Shown: positions 38,702 through 48,546 of the stretch, piece after piece
Layout: every line of letters starts with the position of its first letter
How positions within the stretch are numbered: position 1 is the stretch's first letter
The notes under the pieces: model-generated
Databases searched by the model: none
What the model saw: only the letters and a program-made list of their open reading frames with translations
Told to the model about the DNA's origin: nothing
Assembly: GCF_024259515.1 (NCBI RefSeq)
Contig: NZ_JANBWE010000002.1
Span: forward strand, 186,001 to 250,000
DNA length: 64,000 bases
Reading direction: 5' to 3'
Source of the DNA: Salirhabdus salicampi
GTDB taxonomy: Bacteria; Bacillota; Bacilli; Bacillales; Alkalibacillaceae
Translations under genes and position numbers: made by a program

Positions 38702-40633
38702 TTATTCATTATTTTTCCCTAGTAATATACGCACCTTCGATCCTTGCACAACTTTTGTACCAGGCTTCGGAGATTGCTCAATAATGTATTCTCCATCACC
38801 CACTGCCTCAATTTGCAAGTTGGTCAAATATTGTTGAATTTCTTTTGTTGATAAACCAACTAAATTCGGCACCTCAACAGTTGGCTGATCCGGCCACTGA
38901 TATTCTTTATCAAGCCCATCTTTACGCTCTTCTACTCCTAAAGCTCGCAAACTATCTTCCATAATCGTTCCAACGATAGGTGCTGCTACAACACCACCAA
39001 ACTGGACGGTATTTTTTGGATTATCAATAGCTAAATAAACCACTAGTTCTGGGTCATCGGCGGGAGCAAATCCGATAAAAGATACAATATGGTTATTATC
39101 CATATATTGCCCATCTTCTCCTACTTTTTGAGCCGTACCTGTTTTGCCGCCGACCCGATAACCTTCAACATATGCCCCACGACCGGTCCCTTTAGCTACT
39201 ACACTTTCAAGAGCATACCGAATTTGTTTAGAAGTTTCCGAAGATATGACACGACTTTTTAATGTCGGTTCTGTTTCCTCCACAACTTCACCACTCACTG
39301 GATTGACTAGTTCCTTCGCAATATACGGTTGATATAAATAACCCCCGTTAACCGCAGCTGCAACTGCCGACACTTGTTGAATTGGTGTAACGGAGACCCC
39401 TTGACCGAAAGCAGTCGTTGCCAGTTCTACAGGACCAACATTTTCAAGGTCAAATAAAATCCCTTTTCCTTCCCCATGTAGATCAATTCCCGTTTTTTCT
39501 CCAAAACCAAACTTATCAATATATGAAAACAGTTTGTTCTTCCCTAATTTTTCCCCAAGGGTTACAAAACCAGGGTTACAGGAATTTTGGACAACCTCTA
39601 GATAGCTTTGTTGCCCATGCCCCCCTTTACGCCAGCAACGTAAATGGGCTCCACCAACTTCAATCGAACCTTTATCGTAAAACTCATCTTCTTCTAAATC
39701 AACAATTCCTTCTTCTAAAGACGCTGCTAATGTTATGATCTTAAACGTTGAACCTGGTTCATATGTACTCCAAACTGGCAGGTTACGGTTATATACTTCT
39801 GCACTTACTTCCCGATAATTTGACGGGTGGAAAGTTGGGCGACTGGACATTGCCAATATCTCCCCAGTATCAGGGTCCATTGCAATGGCTAACGCTCCAT
39901 CTGGATTATACTTTGATTCTGCTAAATTAAGTTCTCTTTCAATAATCGTTTGCACTCGTTCATCAATGGTTAACCTTAAATTTAACCCGTCTGTTGGAGG
40001 GTTATAATATTCAGCCATGTCTGTTAGCTTCTTTCCTTTAGCGTCTGAAAAGAATGATAGCGAACCTTTTTGTCCTTTTAATTTCTCATCATAATACAAT
40101 TCCATGCCAGCTAATCCTTGGTTATCAATTCCGGTAAAACCAAGTACGTGAGATAAGTAAGATCCGTGAGGATAGTGCCGTTTTGAATCCTCAGCGATAT
40201 ATACCCCTGGCATATTTAATTCCTGAATCTTCGTTACTTGTTCCTCGCTAAGCTTTCGTCCTTCAGGGTGTATTCGATGTACAGAAGCTTGTTTTGTAAC
40301 ATTCTCATAAGCCTTTTCTACTGACATATTGAGAACAGAGGCTAGTTTTTCTGCAGTCTCTTGAGGGTTTGGAATTTGTCGAGGTACGACGACTACAGAA
40401 GGGGCTGACACGTTTTCTGCGAGCACTTCCCCATTACGATCCAATATTTTCCCCCGTTCAGGTTCCAGCGGAATATCTCTGCTCCACAATTCCTCCGCTT
40501 TATCTGCTAACATGTTTCCAATTACAAATTGAACATACCCTAATCGAATACACATAATAATAAAGAATACGAGAGCAAAGAGGAAGACAGTGACTAATCG
40601 TTTACGCACCGTTACTTGTGATACACGTTTCAT
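38702..40633 (-). CDS. spoVD: Sporulation-specific penicillin-binding protein SpoVD
   Basis: Class B transpeptidase needed for spore cortex; partner of SpoVE. One N-terminal membrane helix (about 12-32), dimerisation domain, transpeptidase domain with STFK (Ser295), SCN in QNSCNPGF and KTGTAQ, and one C-terminal PASTA domain (about 575-640). 643 residues, full length. In the 82-bp gap upstream, CATATAGT (40675-40668, minus) resembles a sigma-E -10, as expected for spoVD, but the -35 is weak. Distinguished from the neighbouring PbpB by the single PASTA domain and position. Confidence 0.95.
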   Translation of the reverse strand: MKRVSQVTVRKRLVTVFLFALVFFIIMCIRLGYVQFVIGNMLADKAEELWSRDIPLEPERGKILDRNGEVLAENVSAPSVVVVPRQIPNPQETAEKLASVLNMSVEKAYENVTKQASVHRIHPEGRKLSEEQVTKIQELNMPGVYIAEDSKRHYPHGSYLSHVLGFTGIDNQGLAGMELYYDEKLKGQKGSLSFFSDAKGKKLTDMAEYYNPPTDGLNLRLTIDERVQTIIERELNLAESKYNPDGALAIAMDPDTGEILAMSSRPTFHPSNYREVSAEVYNRNLPVWSTYEPGSTFKIITLAASLEEGIVDLEEDEFYDKGSIEVGGAHLRCWRKGGHGQQSYLEVVQNSCNPGFVTLGEKLGKNKLFSYIDKFGFGEKTGIDLHGEGKGILFDLENVGPVELATTAFGQGVSVTPIQQVSAVAAAVNGGYLYQPYIAKELVNPVSGEVVEETEPTLKSRVISSETSKQIRYALESVVAKGTGRGAYVEGYRVGGKTGTAQKVGEDGQYMDNNHIVSFIGFAPADDPELVVYLAIDNPKNTVQFGGVVAAPIVGTIMEDSLRALGVEERKDGLDKEYQWPDQPTVEVPNLVGLSTKEIQQYLTNLQIEAVGDGEYIIEQSPKPGTKVVQGSKVRILLGKNNE

Positions 40634-40715
40634 GCTTCATCACCTTCAGTCTTAATAGGCTTGTATCACTATATGATGCGATATAACGAAATAGAACACT
40701 GCCTAAACATACATC

Positions 40716-42902
40716 CTACTCTATATCAGTGTCGTGTCCCTCTTCATCCCGACGTTCTTCAGTTTCTGGAGGGGTTAATTCCACAACAATATATTGACCT
40801 TCTTCAATACGTGAACTAGCAGGTACGTTTTGCTTTGTTACAAAGCCAGAACCAATATAGTCGGTTTTTGCATTGACTAGTTCGCCTAGCATTAACACTT
40901 CCCTTAATGACCAATTCGTCATATCCGGCATTGTCGGATTACCATTTGTTAAAACCATAACATGACTTCCAGGAAGAACTTCGGTCTCTCCTTTTGGCAC
41001 CATACTTTTCACTTTATTTCCGTCACCTATAACAGTCACCTTCACATTTTTACTTAACAAATCATCTCTCACTTTATCTACCGTTTTTCCTTCATAATCT
41101 GACAATATAATAGGCGACCAATCCAATGCTGCTGATTCTTTTTCCGGAACTATATTTAAGTAATGAAGACTATTTTCCATTACCGTCCGGAAGATGTATG
41201 AAACAGGTTGAGATCCATGTTCATTTTTCTCTAAGTTCGGTTGTTTAACAGCAATGTACATCATGAGTTCCGGTTCTTCCTTTGGAGCGACCCCTAAAAA
41301 TGAGAACACGTAGTTTTCATCACCGATTAGGTAACCGCCTCCTTCTGGATCAGGAATTTGAGCCGTTCCGGTTTTTCCTGCTACTGAATAGCCCTCAAGT
41401 TGATATCTTTGTCCCGTTCCAACTTCCGAAGTCACGACAGTCTCTAGTAAGTCCATAACTTCCTTGGCGGTGGAAGATGATATCGGAGTTCCTACTACTT
41501 GAGGTTCAGATTGTTGTATGACTTCTCCTGTTTCTTGTTCAACAAGTTTCGAAATAACATAGGGTTGCATCATTTTTCCGTTATTTGCAATCGCTGTAGC
41601 TGCCTTCATTATTTGCATTGGTGTCAATGTAGAACCTTGTCCAAACGCTGTCGTCACCTTTTCAATAGGCCAGTCATATAAGATTTTCCCAGTCCGTTCA
41701 CCAGCGATATCAATGTTCGTTGGTTGGTCCAATTGAAAGCGGGTCAAATATTGGCGAAACATATCAGTGCCCATCTTTTCCCAAACGAGTTTCGCAAAAG
41801 CTACGTTCGATGATCGTTGTACTCCTTCATTGTAAGTGATTTCTCCCCACCCTTGACGCTTATGGTCATGTATCGCCTTCGTATTGTCCAGAATCTTATA
41901 ATTACCAGACTGATATTCTTCTTCACCATCGTAGTGATCGGAATCGATGGCTGCCGCTAACGTAAAAATCTTCATCGTAGATCCTGGTTCAAAAGGATAT
42001 GCGATAACATCGTTATACCAGTTTTTTAACCCTTCACGGTCATTCGGGTTGAAGCTGGGGCGATTACTCATAGCAAGCACTTCTCCAGTTTTTGGGTTCA
42101 TCACAACGGCCATCATTCGTTCCGGTTCATACTGTGCTTGCACATGATCCATTGCATCTTCCAAAAAAGTTTGGATTTTCTGATCAAGGGTTAAATAAAC
42201 ATCCGCACCATGTTCAGGATTTTGTACCACTTCATCTGGATTTAATAGCTTATAAGTGTAGTTATCCCGTTTAAACGTTACAAATCCGTCGGTACCTTTC
42301 AGCCACTCCTCTTGGGACTTTTCAATCCCCATAATCCCTTCATAACCGTCATCGTTTTTTTGTGTAAACCCGATGACATGAGAAGCAAATGTCCCGTTTG
42401 GATAATACCGTTTAGGTTCTTTCATAAAGTAGATTCCAGGTAAATCCAGGTTTTCAATTTGTTCACGAACATCATTTGATAAATCACGTCCGTTTGGACC
42501 AAATTCGACCTGGAACAATTCATCCTGGTTCAACTTTTGATAAATAGCCGACGACGACATATTTAAAAAAGGAGCCAGTTGCTTTGCTGTTGCCTCCAAA
42601 TCGGTAACATGCAATGGCTCCATAGAATTCACAGAATATGATTCGTCAATAATAGCATACATGCGATAAGATGGTCGGTTATCTGCTAATACCATGCCAG
42701 TACGATCTAATATTTTTCCCCGTTCCGCCTCTAACGTATAGGAAGCTGATCTTTGTTTTTCAGCCCACTTTTGTAGATCGACCCCTTGTACATTCCCGGT
42801 TGCTTGAATGTAAACGAGCCGCCAAAACATAACGACAAACACGAGGATGAACAGTAACATTAGCGCAATAGCCATTACATTCGTCGTTTTTAATTTTTTC
42901 AT
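40716..42902 (-). CDS. pbpB: Septal penicillin-binding protein 2B
   Basis: Class B transpeptidase for division septum peptidoglycan. N-terminal membrane helix (about 12-32), pedestal domain, transpeptidase core with STMK (Ser308), SSN in QRSSNVAF and KTGTAQ, and two C-terminal PASTA domains (about 590-710), ending in an acidic tail. About 728 residues from the ATG at 42902, which has AAGGTGA upstream; a GTG at 42911 is less well spaced. It is preceded by ftsL with a 10-bp gap, forming the mraZ-rsmH-ftsL-pbpB unit. Confidence 0.97.
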   Translation of the reverse strand: MKKLKTTNVMAIALMLLFILVFVVMFWRLVYIQATGNVQGVDLQKWAEKQRSASYTLEAERGKILDRTGMVLADNRPSYRMYAIIDESYSVNSMEPLHVTDLEATAKQLAPFLNMSSSAIYQKLNQDELFQVEFGPNGRDLSNDVREQIENLDLPGIYFMKEPKRYYPNGTFASHVIGFTQKNDDGYEGIMGIEKSQEEWLKGTDGFVTFKRDNYTYKLLNPDEVVQNPEHGADVYLTLDQKIQTFLEDAMDHVQAQYEPERMMAVVMNPKTGEVLAMSNRPSFNPNDREGLKNWYNDVIAYPFEPGSTMKIFTLAAAIDSDHYDGEEEYQSGNYKILDNTKAIHDHKRQGWGEITYNEGVQRSSNVAFAKLVWEKMGTDMFRQYLTRFQLDQPTNIDIAGERTGKILYDWPIEKVTTAFGQGSTLTPMQIMKAATAIANNGKMMQPYVISKLVEQETGEVIQQSEPQVVGTPISSSTAKEVMDLLETVVTSEVGTGQRYQLEGYSVAGKTGTAQIPDPEGGGYLIGDENYVFSFLGVAPKEEPELMMYIAVKQPNLEKNEHGSQPVSYIFRTVMENSLHYLNIVPEKESAALDWSPIILSDYEGKTVDKVRDDLLSKNVKVTVIGDGNKVKSMVPKGETEVLPGSHVMVLTNGNPTMPDMTNWSLREVLMLGELVNAKTDYIGSGFVTKQNVPASSRIEEGQYIVVELTPPETEERRDEEGHDTDIE

Positions 42903-42912
42903 CCTATTCACC

Positions 42913-43290
42913 TTAGCGTATTTTCGCTAATTCAACTTGTCCATTTTTAATGTTTAGCCCATGTTCTTTTGCAATGTTTATGATGCGGCTGGGCTCACTT
43001 AAAGCTTTAACCTCTGCTGTTAACATACCATTTCGCTCTTCTTGTTGTTGTACTTGTTTTTCTAAGTCTTGGATATCACGATTTACTGAATCTAATGTAG
43101 ATGAATAAGAGACGATTAAGACAGACGCAACGACAAGAAATCCTACGAAAACTGTATACAACACTTTTTCCCCACGGGTAACCCAACGCTTCTTTTCTAC
43201 TTTTACTTGAACTTGTTCCTTTTGTCTGCGCTCTTGCTGTCTACCCTCAATGTGCTCATGCTCTAACTTTCTTGCATACATTGACGCCAT
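42913..43290 (-). CDS. ftsL: Cell division protein FtsL
   Basis: Short bitopic protein of the FtsL-DivIC-DivIB subcomplex, unstable and rate-limiting in B. subtilis. Charged cytoplasmic tail (about 40 residues, with RRQKEQVQVKVEKKRW), one membrane helix (about 43-62), then an extracellular leucine-zipper coiled coil (about 68-100). 125 residues (117 in B. subtilis). The ATG is preceded by GAGGAGA and lies 2 bp after the rsmH stop. The RasP cleavage and SDS-degradation signals known in relatives cannot be judged here. Confidence 0.94.
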   Translation of the reverse strand: MASMYARKLEHEHIEGRQQERRQKEQVQVKVEKKRWVTRGEKVLYTVFVGFLVVASVLIVSYSSTLDSVNRDIQDLEKQVQQQEERNGMLTAEVKALSEPSRIINIAKEHGLNIKNGQVELAKIR

Positions 43291-43292
43291 AA

Positions 43293-44267
43293 TTAATTTC
43301 TCCTCTCATCTAACCGAAATTGTTCATCCCACGGTTTTATTTTCTCGACGATTCGCAGTTTTGCGGATCGTGATCTGCGATTTTCATCCAACTCTTGTTG
43401 CGAAGGTTGAATCGGTTTTCGTGACACTAATGTAAACGGTGGTGATATTTCATCCGGTAAAACCGGAATTTCTTTTGGCACCGGAGGCGGTGTTGTCCAT
43501 TTCTTCATTGACTGCTTACAAATACGATCCTCTAATGAGTGAAATGTAATCACTGCAATTCGACCGCCAATAGAGGTCACTTCTGCAGCCTGATGAAGCG
43601 CGTCACGAAATACGTTTAGCTCGTCATTTACTGCAATTCGAATGGCTTGGAAGATTCGCTTTGCCGGGTGTCCACCCTTACGTCGTGCCGCAGCAGGTAT
43701 CCCTTCCTTAATAATGTCAACAAGCTCATCGGTCGTTTCAATCGGTTTCTCTGCTCGGCGTTGTTCAATTTTTCTAGCCACTTGTTTCGAAAACTTTTCT
43801 TCACCATATGTAAAAAAGATTTTCACTAATTTTTCATACGGCCAATCGTTTACGAGGTCATATGCTGTAAATGATTCCGTCTGATTCATACGCATATCTA
43901 ATGGTGCATTTTGCTGGTAACTAAAACCACGCTCTTTTTGATCTAGTTGTGGACTCGAAACACCTAAATCAAATAACACGCCGTCTACATCGGTAATGTT
44001 AAGCTCGGAAAGTTTTTCTTTTAATTGTCTAAAGTTCGCATGAACGAATATGCAACGATCTTCATATGCTTTTAGCCGTTCCTTCGCATGTTGTAAAGCT
44101 TGGAGGTCTTGATCAAAGGCAATTAATTTCCCGTGCTCGTTTAACCTTTTCGCAATCTCCTCCGAATGCCCTGCACCACCAAGAGTGCAATCAACATATG
44201 TACCATCCGCTTTTATCTGTAGACCTTCTATGACTTCTTCTTTTAATACACTATAGTGTTCAAACAT
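43293..44267 (-). CDS. rsmH: 16S rRNA N4-methylcytidine 1402 methyltransferase RsmH (MraW)
   Basis: SAM-dependent methyltransferase acting on C1402 in the ribosomal P site. SAM-binding motif [15 protein letters not shown] at residues about 28-42; [27 protein letters not shown]; and the C-terminal [20 protein letters not shown]. 324 residues, slightly longer than most. ATG with AGGTGA upstream, 21 bp after mraZ. Its conserved location beside mraZ reflects history more than a proven role in division. Confidence 0.97.
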   Translation of the reverse strand: MFEHYSVLKEEVIEGLQIKADGTYVDCTLGGAGHSEEIAKRLNEHGKLIAFDQDLQALQHAKERLKAYEDRCIFVHANFRQLKEKLSELNITDVDGVLFDLGVSSPQLDQKERGFSYQQNAPLDMRMNQTESFTAYDLVNDWPYEKLVKIFFTYGEEKFSKQVARKIEQRRAEKPIETTDELVDIIKEGIPAAARRKGGHPAKRIFQAIRIAVNDELNVFRDALHQAAEVTSIGGRIAVITFHSLEDRICKQSMKKWTTPPPVPKEIPVLPDEISPPFTLVSRKPIQPSQQELDENRRSRSAKLRIVEKIKPWDEQFRLDERRN

Positions 44268-44288
44268 TTTTTCACCTGCTTTTACCGT

Positions 44289-44720
44289 TTATATGTCAAA
44301 ATCCATCATGTTCTCAGCGATTTCGGCAAAAGACTCCTCGGATTCCTCGAAATAACTTCCCCATTTCTCTTTTGACCAAAGTTCTATGCGATTGGATACA
44401 CCAATCACTACACACTCTTTATCTAATTCCGCATAATGTCTAAGGGGCGATGGGATGTTTATTCTTCCCTGCTTGTCTACTTCGCATTCAACAGCACCTG
44501 AGAAGAAGAATCGGGTAAAAGCCCGGGCGTCCTTTTTTGTAAGGGGGAGTTTTTTCATTTTCTCTTCTAAAAGACGCCATTCACTCATGGGATATCCAAA
44601 TATACATTTATCCAGGCCACGGGTAATGACAAACGTCTCACCTAAGTCCTCTCGAAACTTGGCAGGGACTATGATACGGCCTTTTGTATCAATATTATGT
44701 TGGAATTCCCCCATGAACAT
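44289..44720 (-). CDS. mraZ: Transcriptional regulator MraZ
   Basis: AbrB-fold DNA-binding protein that represses the dcw operon by binding direct repeats at its own promoter (shown in E. coli and mycoplasmas). 143 residues with two copies of the DXXXR motif: [19 protein letters not shown] and [16 protein letters not shown]. It heads the cluster, and three GTGG repeats with 10-bp periodicity overlap its promoter, just as expected for an autoregulator. The ATG at 44720 lies after a GGGGGCGATG region. Confidence 0.97.
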   Translation of the reverse strand: MFMGEFQHNIDTKGRIIVPAKFREDLGETFVITRGLDKCIFGYPMSEWRLLEEKMKKLPLTKKDARAFTRFFFSGAVECEVDKQGRINIPSPLRHYAELDKECVVIGVSNRIELWSKEKWGSYFEESEESFAEIAENMMDFDI

Positions 44721-44747
44721 TTTTCATCGCCCCCACTTTCTGATTTC

Positions 44748-44777
44748 AGTTTACCACAATCCTCCACTTCCTACCAC
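44748..44777 (-). promoter_or_regulatory. mraZ promoter overlapped by putative MraZ operator (three GTGG repeats)
   Basis: On the minus strand GTGG occurs at 44777-44774, 44767-44764 and 44757-44754, exactly 10 bp apart, and again at 44736-44733. The -10 TAAACT (44753-44748) with TGG extension immediately follows the third repeat. MraZ is known to bind such 10-bp-phased repeats, so bound protein would block the promoter. The binding specificity for this species is inferred. Confidence 0.65.
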
Positions 44778-44800
44778 CAATTAATTCAAAATATTAGGCG

Positions 44801-44834
44801 AATAAAATAAACCACCTTCTTTAGAAGGTGGTTT
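44801..44834 (-). terminator. Terminator upstream of mraZ, after bshC
   Basis: 12-bp perfect stem AAACCACCTTCT/AGAAGGTGGTTT (44809-44820 with 44823-44834), then TTTATTTTATT on the minus strand. It insulates mraZ from bshC, so the mraZ unit relies on its own promoter. Confidence 0.82.
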
Positions 44835-44903
44835 AACTGTTGATCTTATCGGAATTATGAAGGATTTCAGCTTCAAGTAGTCTACGTGGTAATTGGTGGG
44901 GGA

Positions 44904-46526
44904 TTATAAATAAGCTAGAAAGTGCTGCTTATGATAATCCACTTCTGCCTCACACAATTGATGAATCCATTGTTTTCCATGCTCATTCAAAAACGGAACA
45001 ACATTCCATTGACGTTCTTGCAGTCCCCCTTCTGGATGTAGATAAACATCCAGCCAATCAAACTTCTCCATTGTTTGATGATGCTTCATTTCTAATGAAT
45101 GCATAATTCGGTGTTCTAAATATTCTACTTCCCGAAGAAGATGGAATAAATTTTTTTCCGCCATCTGCCCTAGGTCAGACTGAATATCTTTCGCCATCTG
45201 TTTTAATGGTTGATGGGCCTTTTCAATTGCCAGTTTAACACGATCAGCTACTTCAGAAACAGGCCTGCCGGTTGTACGGGCTAAATAGGCTATGCGATCT
45301 GGTTCAATACCATTTTTCATAATTTCTTCAATTCTCAAGCCGAATTCGCTTATAATTTTCTCAGCTTTTGCATCAATTAATGTAAAGGAAAGTCGTTGTA
45401 CAACAGGAGGAACTTTCATCTGCAATATTTCAAAGGCTGGTTTTAGCGCAGCCCAATAAAGAATCTCTCCTGGGCCTCCAACAAATGCGAGGACAGGTAA
45501 TAATTTTTCCTGCATCAAAGGTCTCGTTACAACATTGTTACTCAAGAGTTCAGGTTTGTCTTTAGCAATTGCGACTAACTCTTCTGTTGAAAATGAACAT
45601 TCTCGATTTTTGCCAGTCCATTTTCCATCTTCATCGATAAATAGTAGAACTCGTTCACCATTTAAGTGGTAAAATAAATGCCCACTATTTCGTTCAGCTT
45701 CAACGGGGATCGTATAGCCTAATTTACCATTGTCATGAATTTTTTGTTGGACACTAGAGGCAATTGCTTCTTGATGGCGAATCATCTCTATAAAATATTC
45801 ACTCTCTAACTTGCGAACTCGTGGTGAATGAGAATCAAGAAGTACAATTCCCTCTCTGTCAAACAAGTGAAAAATAACATTTGCAAAGAAATCTACAAAT
45901 GTTTCGCTATCTTTTAAGCAATGTAACAAATCTTCGTATAAACGATTTGTATAGGCCGTCTCCTTTAACTGTTTAAAAATGTTTCCAAGCCACCGCTCTC
46001 CTTCATCTTGGTTGATTTGCATCGATGAAACAGAAAGGTGTTGTTCCTGCTTTTGCAAAATTTTATATTTTTTCATTCGGGGCGGATGAGGTAGTGAAAC
46101 ATGATTAATCTCAGCAAAATCATGATCTTCGCCAGCTACCCAAAACAACGGGACAACCGGTTTGTTTAACTGCTTTTCTTTTTCTTTAGCTAAATGTAAA
46201 ATTGAAACGATTTTATGAATCGTATAAAGGGGGCCTGTCAATAAACCTGCCTGTTGCCCTCCTACGATAACGACACTATCCTCGTCAAGTAAACGTTCTA
46301 TATTTTCCATCGTAGAAGGCGGTGCACCCCAGCGTTCATTATCTTCTTTTAATACTTCAACAAGATTTTTTCTCTGAAAACTACGTTCTGTCAGGTCCTT
46401 ATATCTTTCCATATATGTACTTTCATCATCAAGGATGTAATGAAAGTTTTGCAGCGCACTTTCTAATCCCTGTTCATAATCATGTATAAACTTGGACTTG
46501 GAAAGAGTAACAGGATTTAACCACAT
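44904..46526 (-). CDS. bshC: Bacillithiol synthesis cysteine-adding enzyme BshC
   Basis: Third enzyme of bacillithiol synthesis, adding L-cysteine to GlcN-malate; bacillithiol is the main low-molecular-weight thiol of many Firmicutes. 540 residues (539 in B. subtilis YllA). The Rossmann-like core has VVIVGGQQAGLLTGPLYTIHK near residue 90, FWVAGEDHDFAEI near 130, and FVGGPGEILYWAALK near 350; a coiled coil (about 395-470) follows. Start ATG with AAAAGGAG upstream. Position next to mraZ and panE is conserved. bshA and bshB are not in this window. Confidence 0.95.
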   Translation of the reverse strand: MWLNPVTLSKSKFIHDYEQGLESALQNFHYILDDESTYMERYKDLTERSFQRKNLVEVLKEDNERWGAPPSTMENIERLLDEDSVVIVGGQQAGLLTGPLYTIHKIVSILHLAKEKEKQLNKPVVPLFWVAGEDHDFAEINHVSLPHPPRMKKYKILQKQEQHLSVSSMQINQDEGERWLGNIFKQLKETAYTNRLYEDLLHCLKDSETFVDFFANVIFHLFDREGIVLLDSHSPRVRKLESEYFIEMIRHQEAIASSVQQKIHDNGKLGYTIPVEAERNSGHLFYHLNGERVLLFIDEDGKWTGKNRECSFSTEELVAIAKDKPELLSNNVVTRPLMQEKLLPVLAFVGGPGEILYWAALKPAFEILQMKVPPVVQRLSFTLIDAKAEKIISEFGLRIEEIMKNGIEPDRIAYLARTTGRPVSEVADRVKLAIEKAHQPLKQMAKDIQSDLGQMAEKNLFHLLREVEYLEHRIMHSLEMKHHQTMEKFDWLDVYLHPEGGLQERQWNVVPFLNEHGKQWIHQLCEAEVDYHKQHFLAYL

Positions 46527-46611
46527 ATAAAATTTCTCCTTTTTCGTTCCGCTATTCTATATCCTCAACCTCATTTTACAGAATCATCTCCTTTGTTTCA
46601 TCTTATTTGTT

Positions 46612-46992
46612 TCAGGCTTTAATGCGAATGAAAATTCCATAAATGATGATGAAGAGATAGAGACCAAAAAATAAGAAAAAGGATAATCGCCAAACACCTT
46701 TCAGCGCCTTTTTCAATAAGACTTCCCCTTTTATTTTCCATTGTAACGTCGTAAATAATCCGAGTAAGGAGAGAAACACAATTAGGCTAATACTTAAGAT
46801 TGATGTTTTGAACGTCATATAAAACGAAAAGTAAACAGATAAGAATATAAAGACAACTGTTACATCGATAGCCAATAAAAAAGCCTTTTCTTTTTGATTC
46901 GTACGTTTTCTTTTAACCATATAAACTACACAAAAAGCTAAAATCGGCATGGTTATAAATATTGCAATGAATCGAACGATGATGTCACTCAT
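46612..46992 (-). CDS. DUF3397 family membrane protein
   Basis: 126 residues with four predicted membrane helices (about 5-25, 38-58, 65-83 and 103-123). It matches the DUF3397 family, which lies between panE and bshC in many Bacillaceae; function unknown. Its ATG overlaps the panE stop by four bases, so it is co-translated with panE. No motifs suggest chemistry. Identity comes from position and topology, so the family name is less certain than the gene itself. Confidence 0.82.
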   Translation of the reverse strand: MSDIIVRFIAIFITMPILAFCVVYMVKRKRTNQKEKAFLLAIDVTVVFIFLSVYFSFYMTFKTSILSISLIVFLSLLGLFTTLQWKIKGEVLLKKALKGVWRLSFFLFFGLYLFIIIYGIFIRIKA

Positions 46993-47870
46993 ATAGAATT
47001 CCTTCTTTTTTCAATAGTTTTGACGGCATAATAGGCAAATGAAGTGTTTGGCATATAAGTTTGTGACTGGTTGATAATATACCCTAATATCGCATCAATT
47101 TCGGTTAAACGCCCTAACGTAATATCTTTTAGCATTGATGATTCGTTCTTTGCCGTTAGAACGGAAATTTCCTTGATTCGTTCCCACATACGGCCGTGAG
47201 GTAAGTGTAAAGCGGTACTACATTCCAGACAAATTCGCTCTGCTAATGTTTTAATATAATCATCGCTTACAACTTCCCCATTCCTCACCTGAAATAATGC
47301 AGTTAGTGGATTGATCACAGCATTGACAATTAACTTCTCTTTTAACGTACGCTCCCAATTTTGTTCATAAACAAATGGAAACGAAGAACGGTGAAGAATG
47401 TCTATCCATCTCATTAAAATCGGCTGGTGCTTTTCGTTATATACGCCGACCCTAATCTTTCCAGCTCCGGTATGTTCAACTGTATTATCACTGTGGCGTA
47501 TAGCACCATGCTCGACGACTCCAACGAAGATTGGATTTTTAAATTTCCCGAATAAAGGAATATGACCCATCCCATTTTGTAAAAATAATATAGGAATATT
47601 CGAAGGAATCATTTTGAGATTATCTATAAAATTTGTTAAGTGGTATTGTTTTAGGCACACAATATATAAATCTTCACTTTGAAACGTTGTATGTGAAGAT
47701 CCATACACTTTATATGTAATTCCATTTGGTAATAGCGTAACGCCATGCTGATTTAGTTCCATAGCCTGTTCTTCACGCTTTACATAACAAGTTATATCGT
47801 GTTGTTGCCGTCGTAAATAAGAAGCTAATAACAACCCAATTGCTCCGCCACCAATAACCCCAATTCGCAT
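46989..47870 (-). CDS. panE: 2-dehydropantoate 2-reductase
   Basis: NADPH-dependent reduction of ketopantoate to pantoate, feeding pantothenate and CoA. The N-terminal dinucleotide fold is GVIGGGAIGLLLASYL; LQNGMGH near residue 98 and the catalytic lysine in TLKEKLIVNAVINPLTAL near residue 175 are present; the C-terminal dimer helices contain NESSMLKDITLGRLTEID (substrate contact). 293 residues. Divergent from ylbP. It corresponds to B. subtilis ylbQ. Confidence 0.94.
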   Translation of the reverse strand: MRIGVIGGGAIGLLLASYLRRQQHDITCYVKREEQAMELNQHGVTLLPNGITYKVYGSSHTTFQSEDLYIVCLKQYHLTNFIDNLKMIPSNIPILFLQNGMGHIPLFGKFKNPIFVGVVEHGAIRHSDNTVEHTGAGKIRVGVYNEKHQPILMRWIDILHRSSFPFVYEQNWERTLKEKLIVNAVINPLTALFQVRNGEVVSDDYIKTLAERICLECSTALHLPHGRMWERIKEISVLTAKNESSMLKDITLGRLTEIDAILGYIINQSQTYMPNTSFAYYAVKTIEKRRNSI

Positions 47871-48030
47871 AACGCTGCACCACCTTTTTACCGTTATCTT
47901 TATTTTATCAAAAGATGTCGAACTACCTATAAAAAAATGATAAATTTTTTCTGATTTTAGTTAGTCATTTAATTCAGAATATTTTTATATTATAATGGAA
48001 TTGAAATGTAAACGTTTAAGGGGGATGTAT

Positions 48031-48525
48031 ATGGACCAAATAAAGGTTGAACGTCTATTAATTAACTACAAAACGTTGGAAGAATTTAAATTGTTCAAGG
48101 AGTATGGAATTCAAGAATTGTCCATGTTGGAAGATTTACAGAGCAACATCATAGAAAATGACAGCGAATCCCCATTTTATGGTATTTATTATGGAAACGC
48201 TTTAGTAGCGCGCATGAGCCTATATACCATCGATAAAAAATATGATCAATATTTTGATCCTTCACAAGATTACTTGGAATTATGGAAGCTAGAGGTTTTA
48301 TACAATTATCGCGGGAAAGGATTCGGGCGTAGGTTAGTGGAATTCGCAAAAAGCTTTGACCTGCCTATTAAAACAAACCCACGAATCAACTCACACGGTT
48401 TTTGGGAAAAAATGGGGTTCCAAAAGGTTCATTATGATGTAGAGCGGGACTTAGGGGAGAACCCTCTCATTTGGTTACCAGATGGGGTTAAGGAGCAAGT
48501 TACAAAATCAAAAAAACAAGGCTGA
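48031..48525 (+). CDS. ylbP: GNAT family N-acetyltransferase YlbP
   Basis: GCN5-type acetyltransferase, substrate unknown. The acetyl-CoA loop is seen in LEVLYNYRGKGFGRRLVEFA (R-G-x-G-x-G/R pattern), and FWEKMGFQKV is the typical final helix-strand. 164 residues (about 160 in B. subtilis). The ATG at 48031 follows AAGGGGGA; the longer frame to 47995 would begin inside a TATAAT box (47991-47996), probably the promoter -10. Plus strand, convergent with the gerR-like gene and sharing a terminator with it. Confidence 0.92.
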   Translation: MDQIKVERLLINYKTLEEFKLFKEYGIQELSMLEDLQSNIIENDSESPFYGIYYGNALVARMSLYTIDKKYDQYFDPSQDYLELWKLEVLYNYRGKGFGRRLVEFAKSFDLPIKTNPRINSHGFWEKMGFQKVHYDVERDLGENPLIWLPDGVKEQVTKSKKQG

Positions 48526-48546
48526 TTCAATCAGCCTTGTTTTTTA
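48511..48546. terminator. Bidirectional terminator between ylbP and gerR
   Basis: AAAACAAGGCTGA/TCAGCCTTGTTTT stem with A/T tracts on both sides. It overlaps the 3' ends of both convergent genes. Confidence 0.85.
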
